Positions 19,627 through 29,630 of a stretch of DNA of 64,000 nt are shown here, one piece after another. The stretch spans positions 186,001-250,000 of the forward strand of contig CANGHH010000001.1 in NCBI GenBank assembly GCA_947453725.1, in the 5' to 3' direction. The translations under genes were made by a program, and so were the position numbers. The notes under the pieces are model-generated. The model saw only the letters and a list, made by a program, of their open reading frames with translations, did not search any database and was not told where the DNA came from. Position 1 is the first letter of the stretch. Each line of letters starts with the position of its first letter. This stretch comes from Betaproteobacteria bacterium (GTDB lineage: Bacteria; Pseudomonadota; Gammaproteobacteria; Burkholderiales; Burkholderiaceae_C).

Positions 19627-19678
19627 ATAAGCAGCCGCCGTTTTCTTCCTTGGTCTTCGCGCGCGGGCTGGCTATGCT
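19627..19678 (+). promoter_or_regulatory. cysK promoter with putative CysB-type upstream motif
   Basis: TTGGTC (19650-19655) and TATGCT (19673-19678) are spaced by 17 bases, a plausible sigma-70 promoter 44 bases before the cysK ATG. Just upstream, ATAAG (19627) and GTTTTCTTCCTT (19640-19651) recur with near-identical spacing in front of the cysP-like gene (ATAAG at 25804, GTTTTCATTCCTT at 25816). A shared activator site is inferred; CysB is the obvious candidate. Confidence 0.45.
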
Positions 19679-19722
19679 GCGGGTCCACGATCGCCGCCTC
19701 TGGCCTGAAACGGGGACCACCC

Positions 19723-20700
19723 ATGAGCCATATCTTCGAAGACAACTCGCTGTCCATCGGCCGCACGCCGCTCATCCGCCTGAATCGAATCACCGACGGG
19801 GCGAAGGCCACGGTGCTGGTCAAGATCGAGGGCCGCAACCCGGCCTACTCGGTCAAGTGCCGCATTGGCGCGGCCATGATCTGGGACGCCGAACAGCGCG
19901 GCCTGCTCGGGCCGGGCCGGGAAATCGTCGAGCCGACCAGCGGCAACACCGGTATCGCGCTGGCCTTCGTGGCCGCTGCGCGCGGCATCCCGATCACCTT
20001 GACGATGCCGGAAACGATGAGCATCGAGCGGCGCAAGCTGCTGCTGGCCTACGGCGCGAAGCTGGTGCTGACCGAGGGCGCCAAGGGCATGAAAGGCGCC
20101 ATCGCCAAGGCCGAGGCGATCGCCGCCAGCGACCCGAAATACGTGCTGCTGCAACAGTTCACCAACCCGGCCAACCCGGCCATCCACGAGAAGACCACCG
20201 GTCCCGAGATCTGGGAAGACACCGGCGGCGCGGTCGATATCTTCGTGGCCGGTGTCGGCACCGGCGGCACCCTCACCGGCGTGTCGCGCTACCTCAAGCA
20301 CCAGCAGGGCAAGGCCATCATCAGCGTGGCGGTCGAGCCGACGGCCAGTCCGGTGCTGACGCAGACCCGCGCAGGCTTGCCGCTGGCGCCCGGGCCGCAC
20401 AAGATCCAGGGCATCGGTGCGGGTTTCGTGCCGGGCGTGCTGGACCTCGGCCTGATCGATGCGATCGAGACAGTCAGCAACGAGGAAGCCGTGGCCGTGG
20501 CGCGCCGCCTGGCGCGCGAGGAAGGCATCCTGGCCGGCATTTCCTGCGGCGCCGCCACCGCCGCTGCGCTGCGCTGGGCGCACAAACCCGAGAGCGCCGG
20601 CAAGACCATCGTCGTGGTGCTGCCGGACTCGGGCGAGCGCTACCTGAGCTCGGTGCTCTTCGAAGGCCTGTTCGACGCCGCCGGACTGGCCCCAGCCTGA
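19723..20700 (+). CDS. cysK: Cysteine synthase A (O-acetylserine sulfhydrylase)
   Basis: 325 residues of fold-type II PLP enzyme. The PLP lysine is in [14 protein letters not shown] (about residue 45), followed by the substrate loop [15 protein letters not shown], the phosphate-binding loop [10 protein letters not shown] and PDSGERYLS near the end. It makes cysteine from O-acetylserine and sulfide. The upstream motif shared with the sulfate/thiosulfate uptake operon 6 kb away fits joint control by sulfur status. Confidence 0.95.
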   Translation: MSHIFEDNSLSIGRTPLIRLNRITDGAKATVLVKIEGRNPAYSVKCRIGAAMIWDAEQRGLLGPGREIVEPTSGNTGIALAFVAAARGIPITLTMPETMSIERRKLLLAYGAKLVLTEGAKGMKGAIAKAEAIAASDPKYVLLQQFTNPANPAIHEKTTGPEIWEDTGGAVDIFVAGVGTGGTLTGVSRYLKHQQGKAIISVAVEPTASPVLTQTRAGLPLAPGPHKIQGIGAGFVPGVLDLGLIDAIETVSNEEAVAVARRLAREEGILAGISCGAATAAALRWAHKPESAGKTIVVVLPDSGERYLSSVLFEGLFDAAGLAPA

Positions 20701-20794
20701 TCCGGCGCCGGGGCCACGCCGGGCGTGATGAACGCGGACCCCTGCGCAGGGCGTTGACAATCCGCTTCGTCACAACCCTGAGGCAACTGCCACC

Positions 20795-21430
20795 ATGTCC
20801 CTGATCGACAGCCTGAACTGGCGCTACGCCACCAAGAAGATGAACCCCGAGCGTGCCGTGCCGCAAGCCGCGGTCGACGCCATCATCGAAGCCGCGCGCC
20901 TGACGCCGACCTCCAGCGGGCTGCAGCCCTTCGAGATCATCGCCGTGACCAGCCCCGAAGTGCGCGCCCGGATCCGTGCCATCGCCTGGAACCAGGCGCA
21001 GATCACCGACGGCTCGCACCTGCTGGTCTTCGCGGCCTGGGACAACTACACCGCCGATCGCATCAACCACATCTTCGACCTGACCAACGAGGTGCGCGGC
21101 TTCAAGAACGAAGGCTGGGAAGCCTACCGCGCGATGCTGCTGAAGACCTACCCGCAGCGCGGCGCCGAAGTCAACCACCAGCACGCCGCGCGCCAGGCCT
21201 ACATCGCGGTTGGGGTGGCCCTGCTGGCCGCCGCCGAGGCGCAGGTCGACTGCACGCCGATGGAAGGTTTCGACCCCGCCCAGCTCGACGAGATCCTGGG
21301 TCTGCGCGCCCGCGGCTTGCGCAGCGTGGTCATCCTGCCGCTGGGCTACCGCCAGGAAGAAGGCGACTGGCTGGCCAAGCTGGCCAAGGTGCGCCGCCCG
21401 ATGGCCGAGTTCCTGACCGAAGTGAAGTGA
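20795..21430 (+). CDS. Nitroreductase family FMN-dependent oxidoreductase
   Basis: 211 residues of NfsB-type fold: [14 protein letters not shown] at the start, [17 protein letters not shown] (FMN phosphate/ribityl contacts) and a C-terminal [22 protein letters not shown] segment. It probably reduces nitro compounds or quinones with NAD(P)H in the cytoplasm. A TTGACA lies at 20754-20759, but no matching -10 stands 16-18 bases downstream. A strong hairpin follows the stop codon. Confidence 0.87.
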   Translation: MSLIDSLNWRYATKKMNPERAVPQAAVDAIIEAARLTPTSSGLQPFEIIAVTSPEVRARIRAIAWNQAQITDGSHLLVFAAWDNYTADRINHIFDLTNEVRGFKNEGWEAYRAMLLKTYPQRGAEVNHQHAARQAYIAVGVALLAAAEAQVDCTPMEGFDPAQLDEILGLRARGLRSVVILPLGYRQEEGDWLAKLAKVRRPMAEFLTEVK

Positions 21431-21431
21431 A

Positions 21432-21468
21432 CGCCGGTCGGGGCCGGCAGCGCCGGCCCCGACCGGCG
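21432..21468 (+). terminator. 17-bp perfect hairpin after the nitroreductase gene
   Basis: The 17 bases from 21432 to 21448 (starting CGCCGGTCGGGG) are exactly complementary to 21452-21468, with a 3-base loop AGC, one base after the stop codon. No T-tract follows (ATCGG), so it may act as a Rho-independent-like attenuator or as an mRNA 3'-end stabilizer rather than a classical terminator. Confidence 0.6.
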
Positions 21469-21506
21469 ATCGGCGCGCCCCGGGTGCACACCTGACAGGA
21501 CTGCCC

Positions 21507-22316
21507 ATGCCTCGCTTTGCCGCCAACCTCAGCATGCTCTACACCGAGCATGATTTCCTCGACCGCTTCGCCGCCGCGGCGGCCGACGGTTTCGAGGCCG
21601 TCGAGTTCCTGTTTCCCTACGCCCACGACAGCCGCCTGCTCGCGCAGCGCCTGGCCGATCACGGCCTGCAGCAGGTGCTGTTCAACGCGCCGCCCGGCGA
21701 CCCGGACGCGGGTCAACGCGGCACCGCCTGCCTGCCGGGCTTTGAAGCGGAATTTCGGCGGGGCATTGAAGCCGCACTGGCCTATGCCGAGGCCTTGAGC
21801 TGCCCGCGCGTCCATGTGATGGCCGGCCTGGCGCCCGCCGGTGTCGAACACGCGCAGTTGCTGGCGACCTACCAGGCCAATCTGGCCTGGGCCGCCGAGC
21901 AGGCGCGGGCTGCCGGACGCGAGATCCTGATCGAACCGATCAACACGCGCGACATCCCGCGCTACTTCCTGAACCGGCAGGACGAGGCCCACCGCACCGT
22001 GCTGGACGTGGGCGCGCCCAACCTGAAGGTGCAGATGGACCTCTACCACTGCCAGATCGTCGAGGGCGATGTGGCGATGAAGCTGCGCCATGAGCTGCCG
22101 ACCGGCCGTGTCGGTCACATCCAGATCGCCGGTGTGCCCGAGCGCCACGAACCCGATGCGGGTGAACTGAACCACGGCTACCTGTTCGATGTCCTCGACG
22201 AAGTCAGCGCGCAATGCGGCTGGCAGGGCTGGGTCGGCTGCGAATACCGGCCGCAGGCCGGCACCACCGCCGGCCTGGGCTGGTTCGCGCCGTACAAGAA
22301 AGCCCGCCGCCCCTGA
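21507..22316 (+). CDS. hyi: Hydroxypyruvate isomerase family protein (Hyi/OtnI type)
   Basis: 269-residue TIM-barrel sugar isomerase: [20 protein letters not shown], the [17 protein letters not shown] metal/substrate segment, [16 protein letters not shown] and a C-terminal WVGCEYRPQ. Hyi interconverts hydroxypyruvate and tartronate semialdehyde; OtnI-type homologues isomerize 2-oxotetronates. No glyoxylate carboligase or tartronate semialdehyde reductase gene is adjacent, so the exact substrate is open. Confidence 0.82.
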   Translation: MPRFAANLSMLYTEHDFLDRFAAAAADGFEAVEFLFPYAHDSRLLAQRLADHGLQQVLFNAPPGDPDAGQRGTACLPGFEAEFRRGIEAALAYAEALSCPRVHVMAGLAPAGVEHAQLLATYQANLAWAAEQARAAGREILIEPINTRDIPRYFLNRQDEAHRTVLDVGAPNLKVQMDLYHCQIVEGDVAMKLRHELPTGRVGHIQIAGVPERHEPDAGELNHGYLFDVLDEVSAQCGWQGWVGCEYRPQAGTTAGLGWFAPYKKARRP

Positions 22317-22365
22317 AGCGGCAGGGCCCCATCGGACACCCGCAGGCTGCCAGGGCTGAAACCGG

Positions 22366-23298
22366 ATGAACCCGCTGACCCAGGAACCCCAAACACCCCC
22401 CGCGCGCCCGGCGTCCAAACGCCCCGACATCGAAGGCCTGCGCCTGCTCAGCGCCTTCGGCATCGTTTGGTTCCACGCCGGCACCGCGGGCATTGCGCTG
22501 GCGTACAGCGGGCTGGTGGTCTTCCTGGTGCTGTCGGTGGCGCTCGGCGGGCGCGCCGGCCGGCCCGACGGCACCACGCTGCGGCGCCGCGCGGTGCGCC
22601 TGCTGCGTCCCTGGCTGGTCTGGTTCGGCCTGTACGCGGCCTTCAACCTCGCACGCGGCCTGCCCGCGCTGCCGCTCGAGCACGGGCTGCTGGCCGGCAT
22701 CCTGGCCGGGCCCAGCATCCACCTCTGGTACCTGCCTTTCGTCTTCGGGGTGCTGGTGGCGCTCGACCTGCTGCGCGCCCACGTCGCGCTGCGCAGCCTG
22801 TCGGCCGGGGCCGGGCTGCTGGCGCTGCTGGTGATGGCGGCGACGCACGGGTGGCGGCCGGTCAGCCTGGGTCTGTCCTATCCGCTGCTGCAATGGGCCG
22901 ATGCGCTGGCGCCGGTGCTGGTGGGTGTGTTCGCGCTGGGCGTGGCGCAGTGGCCGCGCCGCGTCGGCCTGGCGATGGCCGCGGTGCTGGTGCTGGCCGC
23001 CGCCTTGCTGGCGGCATTCGACTGGGTCGGCACGCCTTACGCGGTGGGCCTGGCGGCCAGCCTGGGGCTGCTGCTGCGGGCGCCCGGTCCGGCGCGGCCG
23101 TGGTCGCTGAAGCTGGCGCCGTTGACCGACTGCGCTTTCGGCATCTACCTGTCGCACAGTCTGGTCTTCGCGCTGCTGCTGGCGCACGGCCCGGAACTGG
23201 CCGGCGGCGCGCTGCCGGCAGCCATCTTCGCGCTGGCGCTGGCCGGCACCTGGGGGCTGCGGCGCGCGTTGCCGCGGGTGGCGGCCTACCTGACCTGA
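22366..23298 (+). CDS. Acyltransferase family 3 membrane protein
   Basis: 310 residues and strongly hydrophobic, with roughly eight to ten membrane segments. The N-terminal RPDIEGLRLLSAFGIVWFH, with its conserved Arg and the Trp-Phe-His, marks the OafA/YrhL acyltransferase 3 family. Members transfer acetyl or other acyl groups to extracytoplasmic sugars. The acceptor is unknown. It is the last of the plus-strand genes before the convergent dienelactone hydrolase. Confidence 0.78.
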   Translation: MNPLTQEPQTPPARPASKRPDIEGLRLLSAFGIVWFHAGTAGIALAYSGLVVFLVLSVALGGRAGRPDGTTLRRRAVRLLRPWLVWFGLYAAFNLARGLPALPLEHGLLAGILAGPSIHLWYLPFVFGVLVALDLLRAHVALRSLSAGAGLLALLVMAATHGWRPVSLGLSYPLLQWADALAPVLVGVFALGVAQWPRRVGLAMAAVLVLAAALLAAFDWVGTPYAVGLAASLGLLLRAPGPARPWSLKLAPLTDCAFGIYLSHSLVFALLLAHGPELAGGALPAAIFALALAGTWGLRRALPRVAAYLT

Positions 23299-23323
23299 GC
23301 GGCGCTGCAGCCGGCGCTCGGCT

Positions 23324-24211
23324 TCAGGCCAGCTCGGCCTTGAAAAAGGCCAGCGTGCGCGACCAGGCCAGCTGCGCCGCCGCGGCGTCGAAACGCGGCG
23401 TGGTGTCGTTGTTGAAGCCGTGTTCGGTGCCGGCGTAGAAGTGGCCCTCGAAGCGCACCCCCGCCGCCTTCAACGCGGCTTCATAGGCCGGCCAGCCGGC
23501 GTTGATGCGTTCGTCCTGGGCAGCGTGGTGGATCAGCAGCGGCGTGCGGATCTTCGCCACATCGGCCGCCGGCGGCTGGCCGCCGTAGAAGGGCACCGCC
23601 GCCGCCAGTTCCGGCACCTGGGTGGCCAGGTAGTTGGCCATGCCGCCGCCGTAGCAGAAGCCCACCACGCCGACCTTGCCCTGGCCTTCGGCCAGGGTCA
23701 GCAGCGCGCGCGCGGCGGCCACGAAGTCGGCGCGGGCCTTGGCCTGGTCGAGCTTGGCGAAGGCCTCGCGCGCCCGATCCTCGTCGCCCGGGTAGCCGCC
23801 GACCACGGCCAGCGCGTCGGGGGCGTAGGCGATGTAGCCGTCCACCGCCAGGCGGCGGGCGATGTCCTCGATGTGCGGGTTCAGCCCGCGGTTCTCGTGC
23901 ACCACCAGCACCACCGGCAGCCGGCCCTTGGCGTTCGCCGGCCGGGCCAGCAGGCCGCTGACCCGGCCGTTGCCCAGCGGCGAGTCGAAGGCCAGCTGGC
24001 GCGTGACGATGCGCGGGTCATTGGCCGGCACCACGGTGGCCGCGGCGAACTGCGGGCTGAGCGCGGCCAGCAGGCCGACAGCCGCAGCGCTGCTGCCGGC
24101 GTGGCGGCTGGCTTGCTCGATGAAGTCGCGGCGGCTCAGGTCGCCGTGCACATAGCGGTCGAAGAGCTGCAGCACTTCAGGCTGGAAGTCCCGGGCGGTC
24201 GGTCGTGTCAT
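23324..24211 (-). CDS. Dienelactone hydrolase family protein (YghX-like)
   Basis: 295 residues. An N-terminal extension has a Tat-like SRRDFIEQA at residues 26-34 followed by a hydrophobic stretch ending near FAAA (about 58), so it may be exported. The alpha/beta hydrolase domain shows the cysteine nucleophile in VGFCYGGGMA, an acid in HHAAQDERI and the catalytic His in TEHGFNND. The start overlaps the stop of the upstream thioredoxin-like gene as ATGA, so the two are translationally coupled. Confidence 0.85.
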   Translation of the reverse strand: MTRPTARDFQPEVLQLFDRYVHGDLSRRDFIEQASRHAGSSAAAVGLLAALSPQFAAATVVPANDPRIVTRQLAFDSPLGNGRVSGLLARPANAKGRLPVVLVVHENRGLNPHIEDIARRLAVDGYIAYAPDALAVVGGYPGDEDRAREAFAKLDQAKARADFVAAARALLTLAEGQGKVGVVGFCYGGGMANYLATQVPELAAAVPFYGGQPPAADVAKIRTPLLIHHAAQDERINAGWPAYEAALKAAGVRFEGHFYAGTEHGFNNDTTPRFDAAAAQLAWSRTLAFFKAELA

Positions 24212-24600
24212 GGTGGGTCCTGGTGGGCTGGGGGATGGGGTCGGCGCCTGCGCAGTCGCTGCGCGAAAGCCAGGACCTCGGCCGAAGCCGGTGTCGGCGT
24301 GGCGTTGTCGAGCGCCGCGCGCAGCACGCGCTGCAGCGTCTCGGGCTGCGGAGTCAGCGGGCCGGCGAAGCGCAGTTGCGCGCCGGCCACGATGACCAGC
24401 GTCGGGAAGGTCTCGATGTCGAGGTCGCCCAGCAGCTCGGACTCGTCCTCGATGTCGATCCAGTGCGCCTGCAGGGCCGGGTGCTGCAGCCGCAGCGTGG
24501 CCATCGCCTGTTCGAAGATGGCGGCGTAAGCGTCGCAGGTGCGGCACCAGGCGGCGCACAGGCAGGCCACATGCAGGGTCGTGGTGTTTGCGGTGTCCAT
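24208..24600 (-). CDS. Thioredoxin-fold protein
   Basis: 130 residues with CAAWCRTC; the active-site CxxC is C19-R-T-C22. The cis-proline region [11 protein letters not shown] is also present. No signal peptide is visible, so it is presumably cytoplasmic. It is translationally coupled (ATGA) to the dienelactone hydrolase downstream, suggesting a shared redox-linked role. It is divergent from the sbp gene. Confidence 0.8.
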   Translation of the reverse strand: MDTANTTTLHVACLCAAWCRTCDAYAAIFEQAMATLRLQHPALQAHWIDIEDESELLGDLDIETFPTLVIVAGAQLRFAGPLTPQPETLQRVLRAALDNATPTPASAEVLAFAQRLRRRRPHPPAHQDPP

Positions 24601-24699
24601 GGGTTGCGATGCTACGGCCGCGGCCTGGCCGCGCCGGTTTGCTCGCAAAACGAGGGAGCTTCGGCGATTTGCTTCGTTTCCCCTTGGCCAGGCGCTGCC

Positions 24700-24705
24700 T
24701 AGCAT
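24700..24705 (+). promoter_or_regulatory. Candidate -10 (TAGCAT) of the sbp promoter
   Basis: GCCTAGCAT, 52 bases before the sbp ATG, with TTTCCC at 24677-24682 spaced 17 bases upstream. The -10 9-mer is identical to that of the cysP-like gene 1.15 kb downstream. Confidence 0.45.
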
Positions 24706-24757
24706 CCGCCGCTTGCGGTCTTGCTTTCACCCGTCTTGTTCACCGAGGATTCTTCCG

Positions 24758-25792
24758 ATGACCCGTCGTCTCACCTTGCGCAGTGCCCTGGCCGCTGTCG
24801 CCGTCACGGCCCTGGCCTCGACCGCCTTCACCGTCACGGTCGGCGCGCAGGCCAAGGACATCACCCTGCTCAACGTCAGCTACGACCCGACGCGCGAGCT
24901 GTATGTCGACTTCAACAAGGCCTTCGCCGCCTATTGGCAGAAGAAGACCGGCGACACGGTCAGCGTCAGGCAGAGCCATGGCGGTTCGGGCAAGCAGGCG
25001 CGTTCGGTGATCGACGGCATCGACGCCGACGTCGTCACGCTGGCCCTGGCCTACGACATCGACGAGATCGCCGAGCGCGCCAAGGTGCTGCCGGCCGACT
25101 GGTCAAAGCGCCTGGCGCACAACAGCACGCCTTACACCAGCACCATCATCTTCCTGGTCCGCAAGGGCAACCCCAAGGCCATCAAGGACTGGGGCGACCT
25201 GATAAAGCCCGGCGTCTCGGTGATCACCGCCAACCCCAAGACCAGCGGCGGGGCGCGCTGGGGCTACCTGGCCGCCTACGGCCATGCCTTGAAGCTGCCC
25301 GGCGGCAACGACGCCAAGGCCAAGGCCTACATCGGCAAGCTCTTCGCCCAGGTGCCGGTTCTGGACAGCGGCGCGCGCGGCTCGACGGTGACCTTCGCCG
25401 AACGTGGGATCGGCGACGTGCTGCTGGCCTGGGAAAACGAGGCCTGGCTGTCACTGAAGGAATTTGGCGCCGACAAGTTCGACATCGTCTACCCGCCGAT
25501 CAGCATCCTGGCCGAGCCGCCGGTGGCCCTGGTGGACAAGGTGGTCGACCGACGCGGTACCCGCGCCGTGGCCCAGGCTTATCTGGACTACCTGTACACG
25601 CCCGAAGGCCAGGACATCGCCGCGCGCAATTTCTACCGGCCCATCGACCCGAAGGTGGCGGCTGCTTACGCCAGGCAGTTCCCGGCCCTCAAGCTGTTCA
25701 CCATCGCCGATACCTTCGGCGCCTGGACGCAGGCCCAGAAGACCCACTTCGCCGACGGTGGCGTCTTCGACCAGATCTACACCCGGAAATAG
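24758..25792 (+). CDS. sbp: Sulfate ABC transporter substrate-binding protein (Sbp type)
   Basis: 344 residues with a signal peptide (1-32, ending VGAQA) and the PstS-like fold. The sulfate-binding elements of the Sbp subtype are intact: [17 protein letters not shown], and the Trp in [10 protein letters not shown] equivalent to W192 of Salmonella Sbp. GAGGA precedes the ATG. It delivers periplasmic sulfate to the CysTWA permease encoded downstream. A second, CysP-like binding protein gene follows after 93 bases with its own promoter-like sequence. Confidence 0.9.
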   Translation: MTRRLTLRSALAAVAVTALASTAFTVTVGAQAKDITLLNVSYDPTRELYVDFNKAFAAYWQKKTGDTVSVRQSHGGSGKQARSVIDGIDADVVTLALAYDIDEIAERAKVLPADWSKRLAHNSTPYTSTIIFLVRKGNPKAIKDWGDLIKPGVSVITANPKTSGGARWGYLAAYGHALKLPGGNDAKAKAYIGKLFAQVPVLDSGARGSTVTFAERGIGDVLLAWENEAWLSLKEFGADKFDIVYPPISILAEPPVALVDKVVDRRGTRAVAQAYLDYLYTPEGQDIAARNFYRPIDPKVAAAYARQFPALKLFTIADTFGAWTQAQKTHFADGGVFDQIYTRK

Positions 25793-25803
25793 ACGATTTC
25801 CAG

Positions 25804-25855
25804 ATAAGTACCCGCGTTTTCATTCCTTCGCCTCTGCTGGCGCGCTGCCTAGCAT
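25804..25855 (+). promoter_or_regulatory. Promoter of the cysP-like gene with putative CysB-type motif
   Basis: ATAAG at 25804-25808, GTTTTCATTCCTT at 25816-25828, and -10 TAGCAT at 25850-25855 mirror the cysK upstream region (ATAAG, GTTTTCTTCCTT, TATGCT) with spacings that differ by a base or so. This suggests that cysPTWA is driven from here as well as from the sbp promoter. Confidence 0.45.
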
Positions 25856-25885
25856 GCGCGCCAGTCTGCTTTTCGGGCCCGCCCC

Positions 25886-26893
25886 ATGACCATCCTCTTC
25901 TTGCGCCGCCGCGTCCTGCTGGTGGCCGCCCTGGCTTTTCCCTTGCTGGCGCAAGCCGCCGGCACGACGCTGCTGAACGTCAGCTATGACGTGTCGCGCG
26001 AGTTCTACAAGGACTTCAACGCCGCCTTTGCCGCGCACTGGAAGAAGACCGCCGGCGAGGACATCACGCTGAACCAGAGCCACGGCGGCAGCAGCAAGCA
26101 GGCGGGCAGCGTGATCGCCGGGCTGCAGGCCGACGTCATCACGATGAACCAGGCCATCGACATCGACGTGCTGGCCGAACGCGGCGGCCTGGTGCCGGCC
26201 AACTGGGCCACGCGACTGCCCTTCGGCAGCGCGCCGACGACCTCGGTGCAGGTCATCCTGGTGCGCAAGGGCAACCCCAAGGCGATCCGCGACTGGTCGG
26301 ACCTCGGCCGGCCCGGCGTCAGCGTCATCATCCCCAACCCCAAGCTGACGGGTAATGGCCGCGCCACCTACCTGGCCGCCTGGGGCTCGGCGATCAAGAA
26401 CGGCGTCAGCCCGGAGGCCGCCAAGGCCTTGCTGGCGCGCATCTTCGCCAACGTGCCGGTGCTCGACGGCGGCGGGCGCGCCGCCACCACGACCTTCGCC
26501 CAGCGCAACCTCGGCGACGCGCTGGTGACCTTCGAAAGCGAAGCCCCGCTGATCGAACGCGAATTCGGCAACAACTTCGAAGTGATCTACCCGAGCCGCA
26601 CCTTGCTGGCCGAGAACCCGGTCAGCGTGGTCGACCAGGTGGTCGACAAGCGCGGCACGCGCAAGGCCGCCGAGGCCTACCTGCAGTTCCTGTACAGCGA
26701 AGCCGGCCAGGAGATCGCCGCCCGGCACCACCTGCGTCCGCGCGACGCCAAGGTGCTGGCGAAGTATGCCAAGGCCTTCCCCAAGGTCAGCACCTTCACG
26801 GTGGACGAAGTCTTCGGCAACTGGGCCAAGGCTCAGAAGGACCACTTCGCCGACGGTGCCAGCTACGACCAGATTATCGGTGGCAAGAAATAG
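25886..26893 (+). CDS. cysP: Thiosulfate/sulfate-binding protein (CysP type)
   Basis: 335 residues with a signal peptide (1-24, ending LLAQA). It is a paralogue of the upstream Sbp but carries CysP-type substitutions: KLTGNGRATYLAAW in place of the TSGGARW loop, GGRAATTTFAQR, and Phe in LVTFESEA where Sbp has Trp. E. coli CysP has SGNAR and SFESE at these places. I infer thiosulfate preference with sulfate as a second ligand. It ends 5 bases before cysT. Confidence 0.8.
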   Translation: MTILFLRRRVLLVAALAFPLLAQAAGTTLLNVSYDVSREFYKDFNAAFAAHWKKTAGEDITLNQSHGGSSKQAGSVIAGLQADVITMNQAIDIDVLAERGGLVPANWATRLPFGSAPTTSVQVILVRKGNPKAIRDWSDLGRPGVSVIIPNPKLTGNGRATYLAAWGSAIKNGVSPEAAKALLARIFANVPVLDGGGRAATTTFAQRNLGDALVTFESEAPLIEREFGNNFEVIYPSRTLLAENPVSVVDQVVDKRGTRKAAEAYLQFLYSEAGQEIAARHHLRPRDAKVLAKYAKAFPKVSTFTVDEVFGNWAKAQKDHFADGASYDQIIGGKK

Positions 26894-26898
26894 CGGCC

Positions 26899-27735
26899 AT
26901 GTTGCTGTCCAGAACCCTGCTGAAGAAGCACACCGTGCTGCCCGGTTTCGACCTGGCGCTGGGCTTCGCGCTGCTCTACCTGAGCCTGATCGTGCTGATC
27001 CCGCTGTCGGCCGTCTTCCTGAAGACTTTCACGCTGAGCTGGCCGCAGTTCGTTGACGCGGTGAGCACGCCACGCGTGATGGCCTCGTACCGGCTGACCT
27101 TCGGCGCCTCCTTCGCCGCCGCGCTGATCAACGCCTTCTTCGGCCTCGTCGTGACCTGGGTGCTGGTGCGCTATGCCTTCCCGGGCAAACGCCTCATCGA
27201 CGCGCTGGTCGACCTGCCTTTCGCGCTGCCCACGGCGGTGGCCGGCATCGCGCTGACCGCCATCTACGCCCAGAACGGCTTCATCGGCAGCCACCTGCCG
27301 TTCAAGGTCAGCTACACGCCGCTGGGCGTCTTCGTGGCCCTGGTCTTCATCGGCCTGCCCTTCGTCGTGCGCACGCTGCAGCCGGTGCTGGAAGACGTCA
27401 ACCGGGAACTCGAGGAAGCCGCCGCCACGCTGGGGGCCAGCCGCTGGCAGACCTTCACCCACGTCATCTTCCCGGTGCTGATGCCGGCGCTGCTGACCGG
27501 CTTCGCGCTGGCTTTTGCCCGCGCCCTGGGCGAATACGGTTCGGTGATCTTCATCGCCGGCAACATGCCGATGGTCAGCGAAATCACGCCGCTGCTGATC
27601 ATCACCAAGCTCGAGCAGTACGACTACGCCGGCGCCACCGCCATCGCGGTGGTGATGCTGGTGTCGTCCTTCGTGCTGCTGCTGGTCATCAACCTGCTGC
27701 AGGCCTGGGCCAGAAAGCGGCAGGGCGGTCTGTGA
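26899..27735 (+). CDS. cysT: Sulfate/thiosulfate ABC permease CysT
   Basis: 278 residues with about six membrane helices and the binding-protein-dependent permease EAA loop ([21 protein letters not shown]). It forms the inner-membrane channel with CysW. Its stop overlaps the cysW start (GTGA). Confidence 0.93.
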   Translation: MLLSRTLLKKHTVLPGFDLALGFALLYLSLIVLIPLSAVFLKTFTLSWPQFVDAVSTPRVMASYRLTFGASFAAALINAFFGLVVTWVLVRYAFPGKRLIDALVDLPFALPTAVAGIALTAIYAQNGFIGSHLPFKVSYTPLGVFVALVFIGLPFVVRTLQPVLEDVNRELEEAAATLGASRWQTFTHVIFPVLMPALLTGFALAFARALGEYGSVIFIAGNMPMVSEITPLLIITKLEQYDYAGATAIAVVMLVSSFVLLLVINLLQAWARKRQGGL

Positions 27736-28570
27736 TCGCCACCACCGAGCCGCGCTGGGTGCAGCGGCTGCTGATCGCCGTCGCGCTGGCCTTCATGACC
27801 TTCTTCCTCTTCGTGCCGCTGGGCACGGTGTTTTACGAGGCTTTCAAGAAGGGCGTCGGCGTCTATGTCGCGGCCATCAGCGACGCCGACGCGCTGTCGG
27901 CCATCCAGCTGACGCTGATCGCTGCGGCCATCAGCGTGCCGCTGAACCTGGTCTTCGGCGTGGCGGCGGCCTGGTCCATCACCAAGTTCGACTTCCACGG
28001 CAAGAGCCTGCTGCTGACGCTGATCGACCTGCCGTTCTCGGTCAGCCCGGTCATCGCCGGCCTGATCTACGTGCTGGTGTTCGGACTCCAGGGCTGGTGC
28101 GGCGAGTGGCTGCGCGACCACGACATGAAGGTCATCTTCGCTGTGCCCGGCATCGTGCTGGCCACCGTCTTCGTGACCTTCCCCTTCATCGCCCGCGAAC
28201 TGATCCCGCTGATGCAGGCCCAGGGCATCGAACAGGAAGAGGCGGCGCACGTGCTGGGTGCCAACGGCTGGCAGATCTTCCGCCGCGTCACCTTGCCCAA
28301 CATCCGCTGGGCGCTGCTCTACGGCGTGATCCTGTGCAACGCCCGGGCGATGGGTGAATTCGGCGCGGTCAGCGTGGTGTCGGGCCACATCCGCGGGCAG
28401 ACCAACACCCTGCCGCTGCACATCGAGATCGTCTACAACGAATACCAGTTCGCGGCTGCTTTCGCGGTGGCCTCGCTGCTGGCCGGCCTGGCGCTGGTCA
28501 CGCTGGTGTTGAAGTACGCGGTCGAGCAACGCGTGAAGAGCCAGAAGCGCGCGGTTGGAGAAAGAAGCGA

Positions 28571-28574
<4 letters not shown>
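27732..28574 (+). CDS. cysW: Sulfate/thiosulfate ABC permease CysW
   Basis: 280 residues starting at a GTG overlapping the cysT stop by 4 bases. The EAA loop reads [21 protein letters not shown], and six membrane helices are apparent. [16 protein letters not shown] near the C-terminus is typical of CysW. Its end overlaps cysA as ATGA. Confidence 0.93.
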
Positions 28575-29602
<1,028 letters not shown>

Positions 29603-29630
29603 CGGCGTGCGCTCCGGCGCCCGGCGGCCT

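Noticed and set aside
15857..19720. A 1287-codon minus-strand open frame across the type I secretion genes
   Set aside because: Antisense to three well-supported genes; composition typical of the complementary frame of high-GC genes.
20754..20759. TTGACA, perfect -35 hexamer before the nitroreductase gene
   Set aside because: No -10-like hexamer stands 16-18 bases downstream, so I did not call a promoter.
21432..21468. A CRISPR or REP-type repeat
   Set aside because: It is a single perfect hairpin with no second copy noticed in the window.
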